In this document: positions 44,188-53,592 of the stretch, in pieces
Position numbering within the stretch: the first letter of the stretch is position 1
Layout of the letters: each line of letters begins with the position of its first letter
Assembly: GCA_003345545.1 (NCBI GenBank)
Contig: PRDH01000076.1
Span: 37,784-101,783, forward strand
Source of the DNA: Candidatus Thorarchaeota archaeon
GTDB lineage: Archaea > Asgardarchaeota > Thorarchaeia > Thorarchaeales > Thorarchaeaceae
Length of the DNA: 64,000 bases
Direction of reading: 5' to 3'
Program-made: the position numbers and the translations under genes
Notes under the pieces: model-generated
What the model was told of the DNA's origin: nothing
Seen by the model: only the letters and a program-made list of their open reading frames with translations
Databases searched by the model: none

Positions 44188-46002
44188 TCAGCCTGATGTG
44201 AATAGCATCTTTGTGACTGCAGCTCGAAGATCATCTTCTGAAAGATAGCCGGAAAGCTGTTCTGGGCCCATATAGATAGTCGGCAGAGCCGGTAAGTCAC
44301 CCTCAGAAACGTCACTTAAGGGGTCATCAACGTTGATGGTCTTTATCGCATGGGCCGCGATACCCATTTCGGTCAGAACAGCAGTCAAGCTGGCTAGAAC
44401 TGGTCCACAGAAGACGCAGTGGTCTGATTTGTAGAAGATAATCTGTGGAACTGCCAGTACTTCCTTCCAAGCAGGAATTAGGACTATGAACCTTGAACCC
44501 TGAGTATAATCACCACGTACACGGTCTTCAACCCAAATCCTCCCACCCAGCTGTGAGATATAGCGTTCAACAACCGTGAGACTAAGACCCTTTCCTGCAA
44601 GCTGATCTCTAGACTCTTCTCCCCTTCTGAATATGTGTGCCTTCTCACCATCTGGTGTACCCGGTCCTCTATCTTCGAATTCGATCCTGACCATATCGTC
44701 TGTTTCAGTCATGTCTGCATGGATGTTCATAACGACTTTTTCACTTGTATCAGAACTTGCACAGTAGTGAATAATGTTGAAGAATATGTACCACATGAAT
44801 GCATGCCCTATTACATCAAAATTGATATCTGCGATGTTCGAGGATATCTGAAGAGATTTCCATTCAAAGTCCCTGAGCGCTTCTGTCACTGCTTTTTTGA
44901 AATGAGGAAGAAGTCGTGTCTGGGACTTCTCAGGTGGCGATTTGTCGAGCGATATCAAAACGCCAATATTGGCTATCATTCGTGCAGCATTTCTGAGGCT
45001 CCACGCAGTCTCGCTTATGAGTGACTTCAATCGCACGGGAAGGTCTAGGGAAATACTGAGGTCCTCCAAGGCGAAGAGAACGTTCTGATTTGTCATATTC
45101 AGGTCGCTTGTCATAACATCCAGGTAGAGACTTGCCCTCTCTCTCTCTTCCCGAAGATTCTGTTCCATGACTCGACGACGAGTTATGTCTGCAGCAGTCA
45201 ACGCAATCTCGATTGGTTTCTCAGGATCGGACGACAAGGTGCGAGCTGATACACTTGCCCAAAGACTCCTTCCATCCTTATTGCGAAACTCCATCTCAAG
45301 GTCCTTTACACTCTTGCCAAGCAACACTTCTCTTGTGATATCGGCACCAGGATTGTAGCCTGGTTTTGGCTCTGGGAGGAAAACAGAGAGGGGTTTTCCT
45401 ATCATCTCTTCAGCACTTGTCCTGAGCAACTCCTCAGCTGCGGCATTGACCTGCTCTATCACGCTATTTCGATTCAAAGTGAAATATGCTACAGGAGACA
45501 TATCATAGAGCGAGGCAAATCTATTCTCCAATTCAGTCACAGCAGATTCCAATGCTATTTGCTTCGAGATGTTCTTAATGCTCGCCAGAATCGCCGAATT
45601 TCCTTTCAGGGTGACTTGTGTGGGAGTGATCTCGACATAGAGAATGTGACCATGCTTTGACACGAGGCGGGTAGAGAACCTGGATATATCCTCGCCACTA
45701 ATCAACGAATCAATAAGCTCACGGTCATGCCGTCGAGAATGCTTGTCCACGATATCCTCGAATGCGACGTCGATAATCTCGCTGCCGTCATACTCTAGCA
45801 TATCAGCGAAAGCGGAGTTTGCCATCACAATGTCCTCATCTTGGATGACTATCATACCTTCATTGACAACATCTAGAACTCTCTGTATCCATTCAGTGTC
45901 TTGCTGTGCGGCGGACAACCTCAACACCTCGCGCTCTGAAGGATGCGCGTTGCTATTGATAAAGAAATGTTGCGAGTCTTCTTCGGGGTACTGTTGCTGC
46001 AA
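44188..46002 (-). CDS. PAS-PAS kinase-like protein with thioredoxin-like domain, kinase motifs degraded
   Basis: A 604-residue homologue of the protein at 26521-28380, with the same order: PAS (about 40-145), PAS (155-275), DHp, HATPase, and a thioredoxin-like domain starting IIFYKSDHCVFC with C529-x-x-C532. The phospho-acceptor His is replaced: VMTSDLNMTNQ puts Ser299 where the paralogue has His304. The N-box Asn is Tyr413 (FFNIIHYC), and the G2 loop reads GKGLSL. G1 keeps DRGPG. It is probably not an active histidine kinase, but could dimerise with the intact paralogue or still bind nucleotide. PAS and Cys pairs are kept, so signal sensing and redox function may persist. Confidence 0.82.
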   Translation of the reverse strand: MQQQYPEEDSQHFFINSNAHPSEREVLRLSAAQQDTEWIQRVLDVVNEGMIVIQDEDIVMANSAFADMLEYDGSEIIDVAFEDIVDKHSRRHDRELIDSLISGEDISRFSTRLVSKHGHILYVEITPTQVTLKGNSAILASIKNISKQIALESAVTELENRFASLYDMSPVAYFTLNRNSVIEQVNAAAEELLRTSAEEMIGKPLSVFLPEPKPGYNPGADITREVLLGKSVKDLEMEFRNKDGRSLWASVSARTLSSDPEKPIEIALTAADITRRRVMEQNLREERERASLYLDVMTSDLNMTNQNVLFALEDLSISLDLPVRLKSLISETAWSLRNAARMIANIGVLISLDKSPPEKSQTRLLPHFKKAVTEALRDFEWKSLQISSNIADINFDVIGHAFMWYIFFNIIHYCASSDTSEKVVMNIHADMTETDDMVRIEFEDRGPGTPDGEKAHIFRRGEESRDQLAGKGLSLTVVERYISQLGGRIWVEDRVRGDYTQGSRFIVLIPAWKEVLAVPQIIFYKSDHCVFCGPVLASLTAVLTEMGIAAHAIKTINVDDPLSDVSEGDLPALPTIYMGPEQLSGYLSEDDLRAAVTKMLFTSG

Positions 46003-46096
46003 AACATGCTACCTATCTCTTTTCGTTACCACTGATGGAGTAACCTGGCTCGAAGAATCCGTACTAGGACCCTTTTTTCGGGCCTCTTCACATTGC

Positions 46097-47392
46097 TTAC
46101 CTTTTCGCTTTGAAGATAAGTTCTCTCTGCCTTGGGGGACCAGCCAATTTGGCGTTGCTGATACTACGTAGCAGAACGAATAAAACAAAAGAGCTGACCA
46201 TCATTCCAGCACCTGCCACTCCCCAGACAACTCGCAAGCTGTCAGTTGTTTCCCAAATCATTGCGCCCAGAAATTGCCCTGCCATACCCACAACACCCAT
46301 CAGCAGGTCATAAGTCCCTAACGCGCGACCTTTCGTCTCCTCAGAAACCACAAGCACTATGATGCTTCTCTCCGCCCCGACCCATAGGACAAGAGGGAAT
46401 GCCCATGCGAAGTTGATGAGATACATCATCAAGGCGCCGCTACCAACAGCCCACCACAAGTAGACAGCTGCATTTCCGAACACGCCAGCAAGGAGCGCCA
46501 TCTTGAGATTGCGGTCTGCGATGATGCTCGCGGGATACATTATGACAGCTGCGGTCACTGAGAAGAAGCTCCAAGTCAATCCGTATGTTATCTCATCGAC
46601 ATTCCAAGGCCCAACGCAGAGATTCCCAAGATACTGAATTGATAGGGCCCAGAAGAAAGCGAAACCAATCATTCCCAGGGTTAGAAGCCAGTAATCGCGA
46701 CCAAGACTGCGAACAGGTATCTTGGGTCCCGAGCGTGCCTTCTTGCGGATATCTGAGCCAAGAGATTCTTTGATCAATAGAACTGACGAGAGGAAAGTGA
46801 CTATAGACACTACTGCGGCAAGGCGATGTAAGTCACCGGATTGATACCCAGCGTTCAGCAGGATAGATCCGACTAATGGACCGAGCGCATCAAAAAACCA
46901 GAGAGGCATCGTGACCATCATGAGCCTGCGCGCTGGATTATGTCCGTCATCAGAGGCGATCTCATCTGCTGGAATGGCACGTGCCATGAGTCGTGCAGTA
47001 CTCATTCCGAACCATACCAAGCTGAATTGAACAGCCACAAAAGGCCAAATCGGAATATAGGACATTGTGGCTAGACCAAAGGTCACAGGCAAGAAACCGA
47101 GAGCGACAGTCCACCGCCGGCCAATGAAGTCAGCAATGTAACCTGCGAAAACGCTGGCAATCAGACCTGCGAAAGTAGCGGCTGAAAAGACAATGCCCAT
47201 TTGCCAAGGCTGCAGAAACCTCTCTAGGAAGATACTGAACTCCCACTTCCAGAGGGCCAGCGAGAGCTGGGCAATTCCCATGACTAGAGCCAGTCTCCAG
47301 AGGTTATTGCTCAGGCCAAGGAATCCAGGTTTCTTGGTAGCAGGCTCTGGAGCTATCTCGTCATCTTCCGGTGACTCTTTGTCGATGGCCAT
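46097..47392 (-). CDS. Major facilitator superfamily transporter
   Basis: A 431-residue protein with 12 membrane helices, predicted cytosolic ends, and the MFS motif-A region AGYIADFIGRRWTVALG between helices 2 and 3. The central loop (SLGSDIRKKARSGPKI) separates two six-helix halves. The substrate is not evident. Start ATG at 47392. The region to the next gene (320 bases) separates it from a divergent membrane gene. Confidence 0.85.
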   Translation of the reverse strand: MAIDKESPEDDEIAPEPATKKPGFLGLSNNLWRLALVMGIAQLSLALWKWEFSIFLERFLQPWQMGIVFSAATFAGLIASVFAGYIADFIGRRWTVALGFLPVTFGLATMSYIPIWPFVAVQFSLVWFGMSTARLMARAIPADEIASDDGHNPARRLMMVTMPLWFFDALGPLVGSILLNAGYQSGDLHRLAAVVSIVTFLSSVLLIKESLGSDIRKKARSGPKIPVRSLGRDYWLLTLGMIGFAFFWALSIQYLGNLCVGPWNVDEITYGLTWSFFSVTAAVIMYPASIIADRNLKMALLAGVFGNAAVYLWWAVGSGALMMYLINFAWAFPLVLWVGAERSIIVLVVSEETKGRALGTYDLLMGVVGMAGQFLGAMIWETTDSLRVVWGVAGAGMMVSSFVLFVLLRSISNAKLAGPPRQRELIFKAKR

Positions 47393-47712
47393 CTGTCTTT
47401 CTCAGCCTTGGCAGAAGTCATGATGGACCATCTTAAGTTCGTGCCGATGCGAACCAAAACGCAGAACGTGACATGAGGAAGGTAGAGGATAGCAAAGAAG
47501 GAGATTAGAAGCAATTCCTTGAATTCACGGTTCGAATGTTGGCAAGAATCTGCAGGTTCACGAATCGAAAAGACCAGTGTCTGCCGCTACAAACGTATTG
47601 GCAACTGCCGCGCCTACTGCTTACACCGTAGACGTAACCATTCAACCGAAATCTTCCGTCCAGCGGCAACCTTATCAATCTACAAGCAAAACAGCCAGAT
47701 GGAGAAACGGTC
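47393..47712. promoter_or_regulatory. Divergent intergenic region, 320 bp
   Basis: Lies between the MFS gene (minus) and the membrane gene (plus). GATGGAGAAACGGTC just before 47713 gives the plus gene a ribosome-binding site. Several open frames cross it but have poor coding character. No clear palindrome was found. Confidence 0.3.
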
Positions 47713-48843
47713 GTGAGGTTCGCAAAGAGCGGTGCGCTCGTCATACTCAAGACTCTAGTTGTACTATTCATCCCATACTCTTGGTACATCAGAACAGATC
47801 AGACAAGTCCCACGCAAGTCTACACGACGAATACGCTCGCTGGGACTTGGGGAGCATGGAGTCCCGGGGTCGGTTATGTGCCCTATTTCAACTACGAGCC
47901 CTCGCCTATTTGGGAACAGAGTCAGATTCTCTTTTCCCTATTGCTCATTCTACCCCTGATCACATTCGCACTCTTCTTTGGCAAAAGAGCGCTTGACAGA
48001 ACCTGCATCATGGCCGCAGCAGTGTCTGTTTTCCTATCTCTTATCGTCACCTACCTGCTAACACTGAATTTCTACTTTGATCCTTTCTATCTAGTTATGC
48101 CAAAGGTTGTTTCTCTGGCAACCTTTGTGTTCGTCTTTTGGCCACTTCTCAGGAGTTCATGGCCATCGCTTCACAGTGCCGATGAGCTTCAACAGAAGCA
48201 AGGTGGCTCGTCTGGACTACGTGGAATTCTGAATGAAATCGTTCCCATTAACACGTCAATTCTTGTATGGATAATCTTGGTCATATTTCCAGCTGTCTCA
48301 AATGTCTATATTTCATTTATTCCAGGAACGTTTCTACAGTATGACTTTTCGACTTCAGGCGGATTATCAGCAGTTACCTACTATTATGCATGGATTAATG
48401 GCGTCGGCCAGGTTTATCCCAGCATTCTTACAGACCTCCACTTTAGCACTGCCTCGGCAGCATCACCGACTGGACTATTATTCTGGACCCTCAATCTATG
48501 GCTAGGGGTCACGACATTACGATACGTTCTAGGGAAGTCTACGATAAGAACAGTTCGTATACTAGCCACAATAATAGTCCTAATCAATGCGATTCCAGCT
48601 GCATCTGTCCTCATGATGGGCATGGGACTTTACATCATTCCCTTGCCATTCTTTCCCATAGCAATGCTGCTCGTTGCTAAGTTTACACACGCACCAGATT
48701 CCGCAATCCCCATCACTGAGGATATGATAAGAGTCCCTCTGAGAACAAGAATCTCATCGATATTCCAACGAAAGGATGAACTCCATGAAGTGGCTGAGGC
48801 GGCAGATACTGACGACCAAACGCCCAAGACAGATGAAGAGTAG
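47713..48843 (+). CDS. Polytopic membrane protein (paralogue of 42683-43885)
   Basis: A 376-residue protein with about eight membrane helices, starting at GTG (47713) with GGAG 11 bases before. The first helix is followed by an extracellular aromatic loop (SPGVGYVPYFNYEPSPIW). The tail is acidic and hydrophilic (residues 345-376). Helix spacing and the closing EDMIRVPL segment resemble the protein at 42683. I know no function. It is a single gene with a pyrimidine-poor downstream gap. Confidence 0.6.
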   Translation: MRFAKSGALVILKTLVVLFIPYSWYIRTDQTSPTQVYTTNTLAGTWGAWSPGVGYVPYFNYEPSPIWEQSQILFSLLLILPLITFALFFGKRALDRTCIMAAAVSVFLSLIVTYLLTLNFYFDPFYLVMPKVVSLATFVFVFWPLLRSSWPSLHSADELQQKQGGSSGLRGILNEIVPINTSILVWIILVIFPAVSNVYISFIPGTFLQYDFSTSGGLSAVTYYYAWINGVGQVYPSILTDLHFSTASAASPTGLLFWTLNLWLGVTTLRYVLGKSTIRTVRILATIIVLINAIPAASVLMMGMGLYIIPLPFFPIAMLLVAKFTHAPDSAIPITEDMIRVPLRTRISSIFQRKDELHEVAEAADTDDQTPKTDEE

Positions 48844-49000
48844 AGATTATATTCAGTCTGTCTGCGGTGTTCCGTCTAGTTAGTCTCCGAGACTAGGCCC
48901 GAACAGACTCATCGCTGTCGATCCGTCTGCCTTCTACGTATTTCAGCATTGATTATTACTCAAAAAGCAAACAAACATCACTTGTCCAAATGGAAAACAG

Positions 49001-49042
49001 AAAAAAAAGAAGATGCGACGAGCAGTCCAAGGGACTACTCGT
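49001..49042 (-). terminator. Terminator of the RGG-tailed SSB gene
   Basis: On the minus strand, ACGAG-T-AGTCC and GGACT-G-CTCGT form a stem of two 5-bp arms with one opposed mismatch and a three-base loop (49018-49042), followed by CGCATCTTC and a run of eight T (49001-49008). This is a classic hairpin plus T-tract just 42 bases after the SSB stop. Confidence 0.7.
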
Positions 49043-49083
49043 GCATTTGTTGGTAAAGAGTGTTAATCTACTTACAGGATGGA

Positions 49084-49668
49084 TTAGCGTCTTCGGCTTC
49101 CGCCGTATCCGCCACTACCGCCTCGTCGGTCACGACCACCATAGCCGCCACCGCCACCGCCACCGCGTCGGTCTCCACCGTAACCACCGCCACCGCCGCC
49201 TTCATAGCCGCCGCCACCGCCGCCACGACGATCTCCGCCATAGCCGCCGCCGCCACGACCACCGCCACCATAGCTTCTGCGTGGGCGATCGTCTTCGTGT
49301 TCCTCGGCACTCATATCGTTCTCAAGGTTGACCTCTTCGATTGGGGTCTCAGCTGGTGTGAGTTCACCATACTTTCCAACGTTGAGTCGTAGGTTACCTC
49401 TGAATAGACCAGTGTAACCGTTCTTGAGTGTGTATGTGTTTCCAGGTGTAACGTTTTCAATTGCATCGTCCCAGAGTGGAACTTGGACAGATCCTGTCGA
49501 GTCAGCTACTGTAACATCAGCAACTCTGTGGTTTTCTCCGTCGTTTCTGGAGGCAACCTCTCTAACCTCACCTGCTTCTACCACCTTGAAAGTGATGGTA
49601 ACATTCTTCATTCGTGGCTTCAACTCAGCCACTGTAGCCTCAATAGGCTCTCTTTCTTCGTATGTCAT
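49084..49668 (-). CDS. Single-stranded DNA-binding OB-fold protein with RGG-rich tail
   Basis: I start at the ATG at 49668 (MTYEEREPIEATVAELKP), giving 194 residues. The longer frame to 49971 is not used, since this point matches the start of the paralogue at 59508-59903. Residues 1-110 are an archaeal OB-fold SSB (VTITFKVVEAGEVREV, then VADVTVADSTGSVQVPLWDD, then GNTYTLKNGYTGLFRGNLRLNVG). Residues 125-194 are a Gly/Arg/Tyr-rich tail with RGG and GGYGG units. Such tails bind nucleic acid or partner proteins and can favour condensation. The paralogue lacks it. A hairpin terminator follows. Confidence 0.88.
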   Translation of the reverse strand: MTYEEREPIEATVAELKPRMKNVTITFKVVEAGEVREVASRNDGENHRVADVTVADSTGSVQVPLWDDAIENVTPGNTYTLKNGYTGLFRGNLRLNVGKYGELTPAETPIEEVNLENDMSAEEHEDDRPRRSYGGGGRGGGGYGGDRRGGGGGGYEGGGGGGYGGDRRGGGGGGGYGGRDRRGGSGGYGGSRRR

Positions 49669-49897
49669 TTTGTATCTCTCGCAAATGCGATTATGCAAGT
49701 AGTTCAAAACTGGCGTGTTCTTCTGGGGATGTACGATGCGTGAAAAAAAACGTCGACAATTCCTATGTAAGAAAGCGCTCCTCGCTTGGCAGTACCTGCA
49801 GGTTTTTGTGGATAACGTGTGCTTAAGAACTTGTTCACACTGGCCTTTTATCGTCGAACCGGAGTGTATTTCATTCAAACCTGTGCCTGCATAGTAT

Positions 49898-50689
49898 ATG
49901 GGTACTGAGCAGTTAAGGAAGAAGAACACTCGGTTTCTGAAACTCCACTTCAAGAGGCTATTGAGAGACATAGGAGCTCACGGAGTCGTAGGTGTCGCGA
50001 ACTTTCGATGTGTCTATGAGGAGTTGATGCACGTACAACAGGAAAGGCTCAAACTGCTCGCTAAAGAGCGTTTTGAGGATTTCATGAAGCAAGGTTCATT
50101 CATTTCGATTGGCATTGCGTATGCAGAGAAAACAATCAACGACATCAACGTGATTAACGGAAAGACCATTGATATGGAGCGATGGAATAACTATGCCTCA
50201 GAGTACTCCAGAATCAATGGTGTTCTTGATCGGATTGCTCAGCATCTGGCAGCGGAGTTCGAAGGCATGGCGATTCCAGCTACACTCTCAGGTTTGGCAA
50301 ACAAGGTAGAGCATGTGACCGATTATTTCGGAAACACTGTATCGCACAGGACAGTCGCTGAGATGGCTGGCCTCGGCTGGCGAGGGAAGAATGGACTCAT
50401 CATCAACGAAACATACAGCTGCGCACTGCGTTTTGCATCCATCGTAACGGAGATTCCCCTTTCTCCCGGGAGACGGCTTCAGTCAAAGTGCGGACGCTGC
50501 ACGGCTTGCGAGGACGCATGTTCGTTCATCAAGAACAGGGCACGACTCAAGGACTATCGAGAGAACTGCAGAAGATACATGGTGGGCCTTCAACGCAAAG
50601 GATTGGATGATGAAGTGTGTGGGAAATGCATCCAAGCCTGCTATCGAAACGGCCTTTTCAGTAGGCAATTCAGACTTGAGAACGAGTAG
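49898..50689 (+). CDS. QueG-like [4Fe-4S] dicluster protein
   Basis: A 263-residue protein with two cluster motifs near the end: CGRCTACEDAC (about 198-208) and CGKCIQAC (about 247-254), and the upstream segment HRTVAEMAGLGWRGKNGLIINE which is characteristic of epoxyqueuosine reductase (QueG) relatives. QueG itself uses cobalamin to reduce epoxyqueuosine in tRNA. Archaea usually make archaeosine instead, so the true substrate may be different. It is shorter than QueG (about 350 residues) and lacks the C-terminal HEAT part. Start is the ATG at 49898. Confidence 0.75.
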   Translation: MGTEQLRKKNTRFLKLHFKRLLRDIGAHGVVGVANFRCVYEELMHVQQERLKLLAKERFEDFMKQGSFISIGIAYAEKTINDINVINGKTIDMERWNNYASEYSRINGVLDRIAQHLAAEFEGMAIPATLSGLANKVEHVTDYFGNTVSHRTVAEMAGLGWRGKNGLIINETYSCALRFASIVTEIPLSPGRRLQSKCGRCTACEDACSFIKNRARLKDYRENCRRYMVGLQRKGLDDEVCGKCIQACYRNGLFSRQFRLENE

Positions 50690-51341
50690 AGGAACGGGAC
50701 CGGGGTAATTCTAGGGATTTGATTCCATGACTCTCGCGTTCATCCTTTCCTAAGAGCATCGTGTTGTAGGAAACGAGGCCGACAAAGATCAGTGAGCCAA
50801 AGACTGTGTACCATTCAACGAAGGGGCCACCAAGAAAGACCTCTAGAGGCAGGCTCAAGAAAGTCAGAACCAATCCAAAGAGTCCTATTAGTTTGATGAA
50901 TCGATGATGAAGTAGAAGCGCGATGCTGATCAAAACCAGAACGAAGAAGTTCAGCAGAAAGAATGCCGATGATGCAATCATGTGTGGACTCCCTTGATCT
51001 TCAGAAAAGACGCCTATAAGGATCAGAGCCAATGCGGAGCACATGCCCATTACCTGACCTAGTAGAAGGACTCCTTTTCCGAGTGCATTGGTTGGGGACC
51101 ACTCCCACATTCCAATGAAGAACGGAATGAGTGCTATGCCTGTGAGAATGCATCCCAGATTGTAGAAATACGCACCAATGGGACTGTAATCAAAATTGCC
51201 CAGTCTGCTGAGGTAATTGCTCCAAGGTGAATAAGGATAGGGATAGAAAAGCCAAGACACAAACGTGAATGTGCAGTACAGCAGGATGAGTAAAATGCCA
51301 CTAGCACTGGATAGCTGAAGGCCACCATGACTAACTCTCAA
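50670..51341 (-). CDS. DUF998-type membrane protein
   Basis: A 223-residue protein with six membrane helices. The second helix is preceded by NYLSRLGNFDYSPIG, resembling the SxLG signature of DUF998 proteins. A second member of the same family is at 53593-54300. The 3' end overlaps the QueG-like gene by 20 bases. Function unknown; some relatives are associated with lipid or surface-stress genes, which I cannot test here. Confidence 0.7.
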   Translation of the reverse strand: MRVSHGGLQLSSASGILLILLYCTFTFVSWLFYPYPYSPWSNYLSRLGNFDYSPIGAYFYNLGCILTGIALIPFFIGMWEWSPTNALGKGVLLLGQVMGMCSALALILIGVFSEDQGSPHMIASSAFFLLNFFVLVLISIALLLHHRFIKLIGLFGLVLTFLSLPLEVFLGGPFVEWYTVFGSLIFVGLVSYNTMLLGKDERESHGIKSLELPRSRSSTRSQV

Positions 51342-51423
51342 TCAGAATAGCTCCTCCTCGGCTGATACATCACCAATTCCTGCTTCTTTCGAATGTAACA
51401 TGAGTAGCATCAACAAGATATTC

Positions 51424-51902
51424 CTATCGGCAGCATCTCTGCTTTTCCGGTAGATTCTTCAAAGTAAGGCCTTCGTCTTTGATATACGCCCTTAATGCTT
51501 CAATTCCAGTATATGCCAGGAATGATTTTCTGAATAATCTCGGGATTCTAAAATGGTTGATTGCAGTAAAAACGCAATTGCCCCCTTTTGCCTCAAATAT
51601 GTAGGCTCCTTTGGGAGGAAATATCGAGAGAGGAAAGTAGGGTTCATTCTCAGAATATTCGTATCTCTCGACTTTGGTTGTTTTCACTCTAATCTTGAAT
51701 GGTTTTCCATCAAGGGCCTCTTCGAAGTGCGCGACTGACCCCACCTCATGGGGACGCCCTTTAATCGATCTGCAAGAGACATGATCCTTTGGGTGCCATG
51801 ATGGATAATTGTCCTCGAGATTGTCAAAGAGTTCCACACTTTTTCAACATCTGCTTCAATTTCCACTGAGTCTTCAAGAATCACATCTTCAAAGAATTTC
51901 AA
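51424..51902 (-). pseudogene. SRPBCC (START-like) protein split by a frameshift
   Basis: Two frames on the minus strand join to a single START/SRPBCC-like protein. The 5' frame from 51902 (MKFFEDVILEDSVEIEADVEKVW) leads into the 3' frame (ELFDNLEDNYPSWHPKDHVS, then GSVAHFEEALDGKPFKIRV, ending at 51424). The join is at about 51838, where the run reads GTGTGGAACTC. One extra G (GTGTGGGAACTC) would restore a continuous frame. The product would be about 158 residues with a hydrophobic ligand pocket. It may be a real pseudogene or an assembly or sequencing error. It is followed downstream by the DUF998 gene. Confidence 0.75.
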
Positions 51903-52013
51903 GTCGTTACCTCATACTACTTTGAGTACTCATACCACCTTTCTATATCAAAGATTCTCACAATTAGAATTGGACTGAACGCTTGGCCTAGTAACATTGA
52001 TTCTGAAGAGCCC

Positions 52014-52493
52014 CTATGAGCCATCCACAGGTATGAGCTCAGCAAAGGCTTGCACTTTATTCTGCCAGCCGTCCTCGAGGGGCCCCTTTATCCCGAGCAC
52101 GTAGACTCTCTCCTCAGCTATCTTCTTGAGCCCCTTGGCCTGCAAAAGTTCCCTCATGATTGGAAGAACCTTCTGACAAGCCCCTTCCTCAGTGGACACC
52201 TTGCCTGTCTTCTTGTCTGGCAGCGGGGCCATTTCCGTGGTCAGAACGGCACATCTCGTCCCAGGGGCAAATTGGGCCTTCTCCAAGAAGCCGCGTACAT
52301 CTCCGATTGGCTTGCCGAAGCGGCCGGAGGAGCTGAACACATACAGATCAGCAGGTGGGATCTCTTTCGGCTTGACCTTCTTGACGTGATGGACGTTCAC
52401 TGTTACGCCCCTGGCAGTCATGATTCTCTTGAATTCTTCAGCGACCTTAACACCATTCCCATACTTCGAAGCGTGATAGTACTCTATTATCAT
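52014..52493 (-). CDS. Flavodoxin-like protein
   Basis: A 159-residue flavodoxin-fold protein. The first strand and phosphate loop read MIIEYYHASKYGNGVKVAEEF, with ASKYGNG in place of the usual TGNTE-type loop. The 50s and 90s loops are present (FSSSGRFGKPIGDV, and VLTTEMAPLPD). It probably binds FMN and transfers electrons in the cytosol. The E2-like gene ends 28 bases upstream on the same strand. Confidence 0.88.
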   Translation of the reverse strand: MIIEYYHASKYGNGVKVAEEFKRIMTARGVTVNVHHVKKVKPKEIPPADLYVFSSSGRFGKPIGDVRGFLEKAQFAPGTRCAVLTTEMAPLPDKKTGKVSTEEGACQKVLPIMRELLQAKGLKKIAEERVYVLGIKGPLEDGWQNKVQAFAELIPVDGS

Positions 52494-52520
52494 TACTTGA
52501 TTTTCACATCCGTATTCAAT

Positions 52521-53360
52521 TCATTCTTCATTGAGTCCAAAACCCGATTGCATGAGTTCTGAGAGCCTGGCGAGGAATCGAGTTGCAGGAGCTCCTAGTG
52601 ATACCTCTTCATCGAACATTACTGTCATGTTAAGAAACTCGCCCATCTCAATCGGATCGGCGAAGTCTCTCGGCCTAGTGGAGATGCCCCCCAAAGCGAA
52701 TACAACAGAGTGCAGTCCGATTGGGATGGCCCATCCACCGCCTTTCCCAAACATCCCCACTGCCGTGACGGCTACTGTCCCCATCAGGCGTTTCCTCAGA
52801 AAGGGATCTGACCTTATCTTTCTCCAGTACAACTTCCTCAGCAGTTCTGGCAGGCGGGAGAAGACTCTCACTGATGCAGGAGGCCTCTCGTCAGACTCGC
52901 CGCTTTCACTCGCTTCGCCCTTCTGAGCATGGCGAATCTCATCGTGAATCTGCCTAAAGCTCTTCTCATTCGCCTTCCTTACACAGTAAGAGGTCGCGAA
53001 TCTCTCAGATTTCACCTGCCGTTCGATAATCATCCCAACATCAACATCATCGAATACAATTAGCTTCTTCTTACCTTTCTTCATGGCTTGGACTTCTCTG
53101 TGCTCGCAGACAGCCTGGGCAACACACTTTATCACCCAGCCGGTGAAAGACAACTTCTCACCGGTCTTTGCCTCGTTCTCTGAGATGAGCTTTCGGGCCT
53201 TTGTGACATCTATCTCAACTAGCCCGTAGATACGGTGTTTCGGCGCGAGGTTGTTGAGAAGCTCAATCGGTCTGGTGGATCCACGTGTTATTTCCCTGAA
53301 AGGAGCAACGCCTACCATTTGTTTGGACTTTGCATCTGAGTCCTGCCTTAGCGAGGTCAT
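52521..53360 (-). CDS. E2-like acyltransferase-fold protein lacking the catalytic His
   Basis: A 279-residue protein with the catalytic-domain fold of 2-oxoacid dehydrogenase acyltransferases: residues 40-60 IYGLVEIDVTKARKL, the segment KLSFTGWVIKCVAQAV, FDDVDVGMIIER, and GTVAVTAVGMFGKGGGWAIP. The usual catalytic motif HRVxDG near the end is replaced: FDEEVSLGAPATRFL at about 250-262 has no His or Asp at the active positions. There is no lipoyl domain and no E1 or E3 gene nearby. The protein probably keeps a CoA- or acyl-binding fold with altered or absent catalysis. The flavodoxin gene follows on the same strand. Confidence 0.75.
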   Translation of the reverse strand: MTSLRQDSDAKSKQMVGVAPFREITRGSTRPIELLNNLAPKHRIYGLVEIDVTKARKLISENEAKTGEKLSFTGWVIKCVAQAVCEHREVQAMKKGKKKLIVFDDVDVGMIIERQVKSERFATSYCVRKANEKSFRQIHDEIRHAQKGEASESGESDERPPASVRVFSRLPELLRKLYWRKIRSDPFLRKRLMGTVAVTAVGMFGKGGGWAIPIGLHSVVFALGGISTRPRDFADPIEMGEFLNMTVMFDEEVSLGAPATRFLARLSELMQSGFGLNEE

Positions 53361-53592
53361 CGTAGAACAACCTTCTTTCCAGACATGAGATCGCGCGAAG
53401 TGTCCAGCACATCGTTCGTTCTCCGCATACTAGAAATTCCTAGTCTGGGAGCCACATTTCCGTATCATTTATAATGTGCGGTGGGTTCACTTGGTTCTAA
53501 ACGACAACATCCACGCGAATTGGATTCAGACTCGGAGCACTATTTGCGAAGCTAACGCAGACTGCATGAAAAGGACATCAAAAGGGACAACC

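Noticed and set aside
49060..49392. Plus-strand frames rich in Ala, Thr, His and Arg across the SSB tail
   Set aside because: They are reverse-complement shadows of the Gly/Arg-rich coding repeat.
49669..49971. Hundred-residue N-terminal extension of the RGG-tailed SSB
   Set aside because: The paralogue begins at the position equivalent to 49668, and the extension overlaps the QueG-like gene start.
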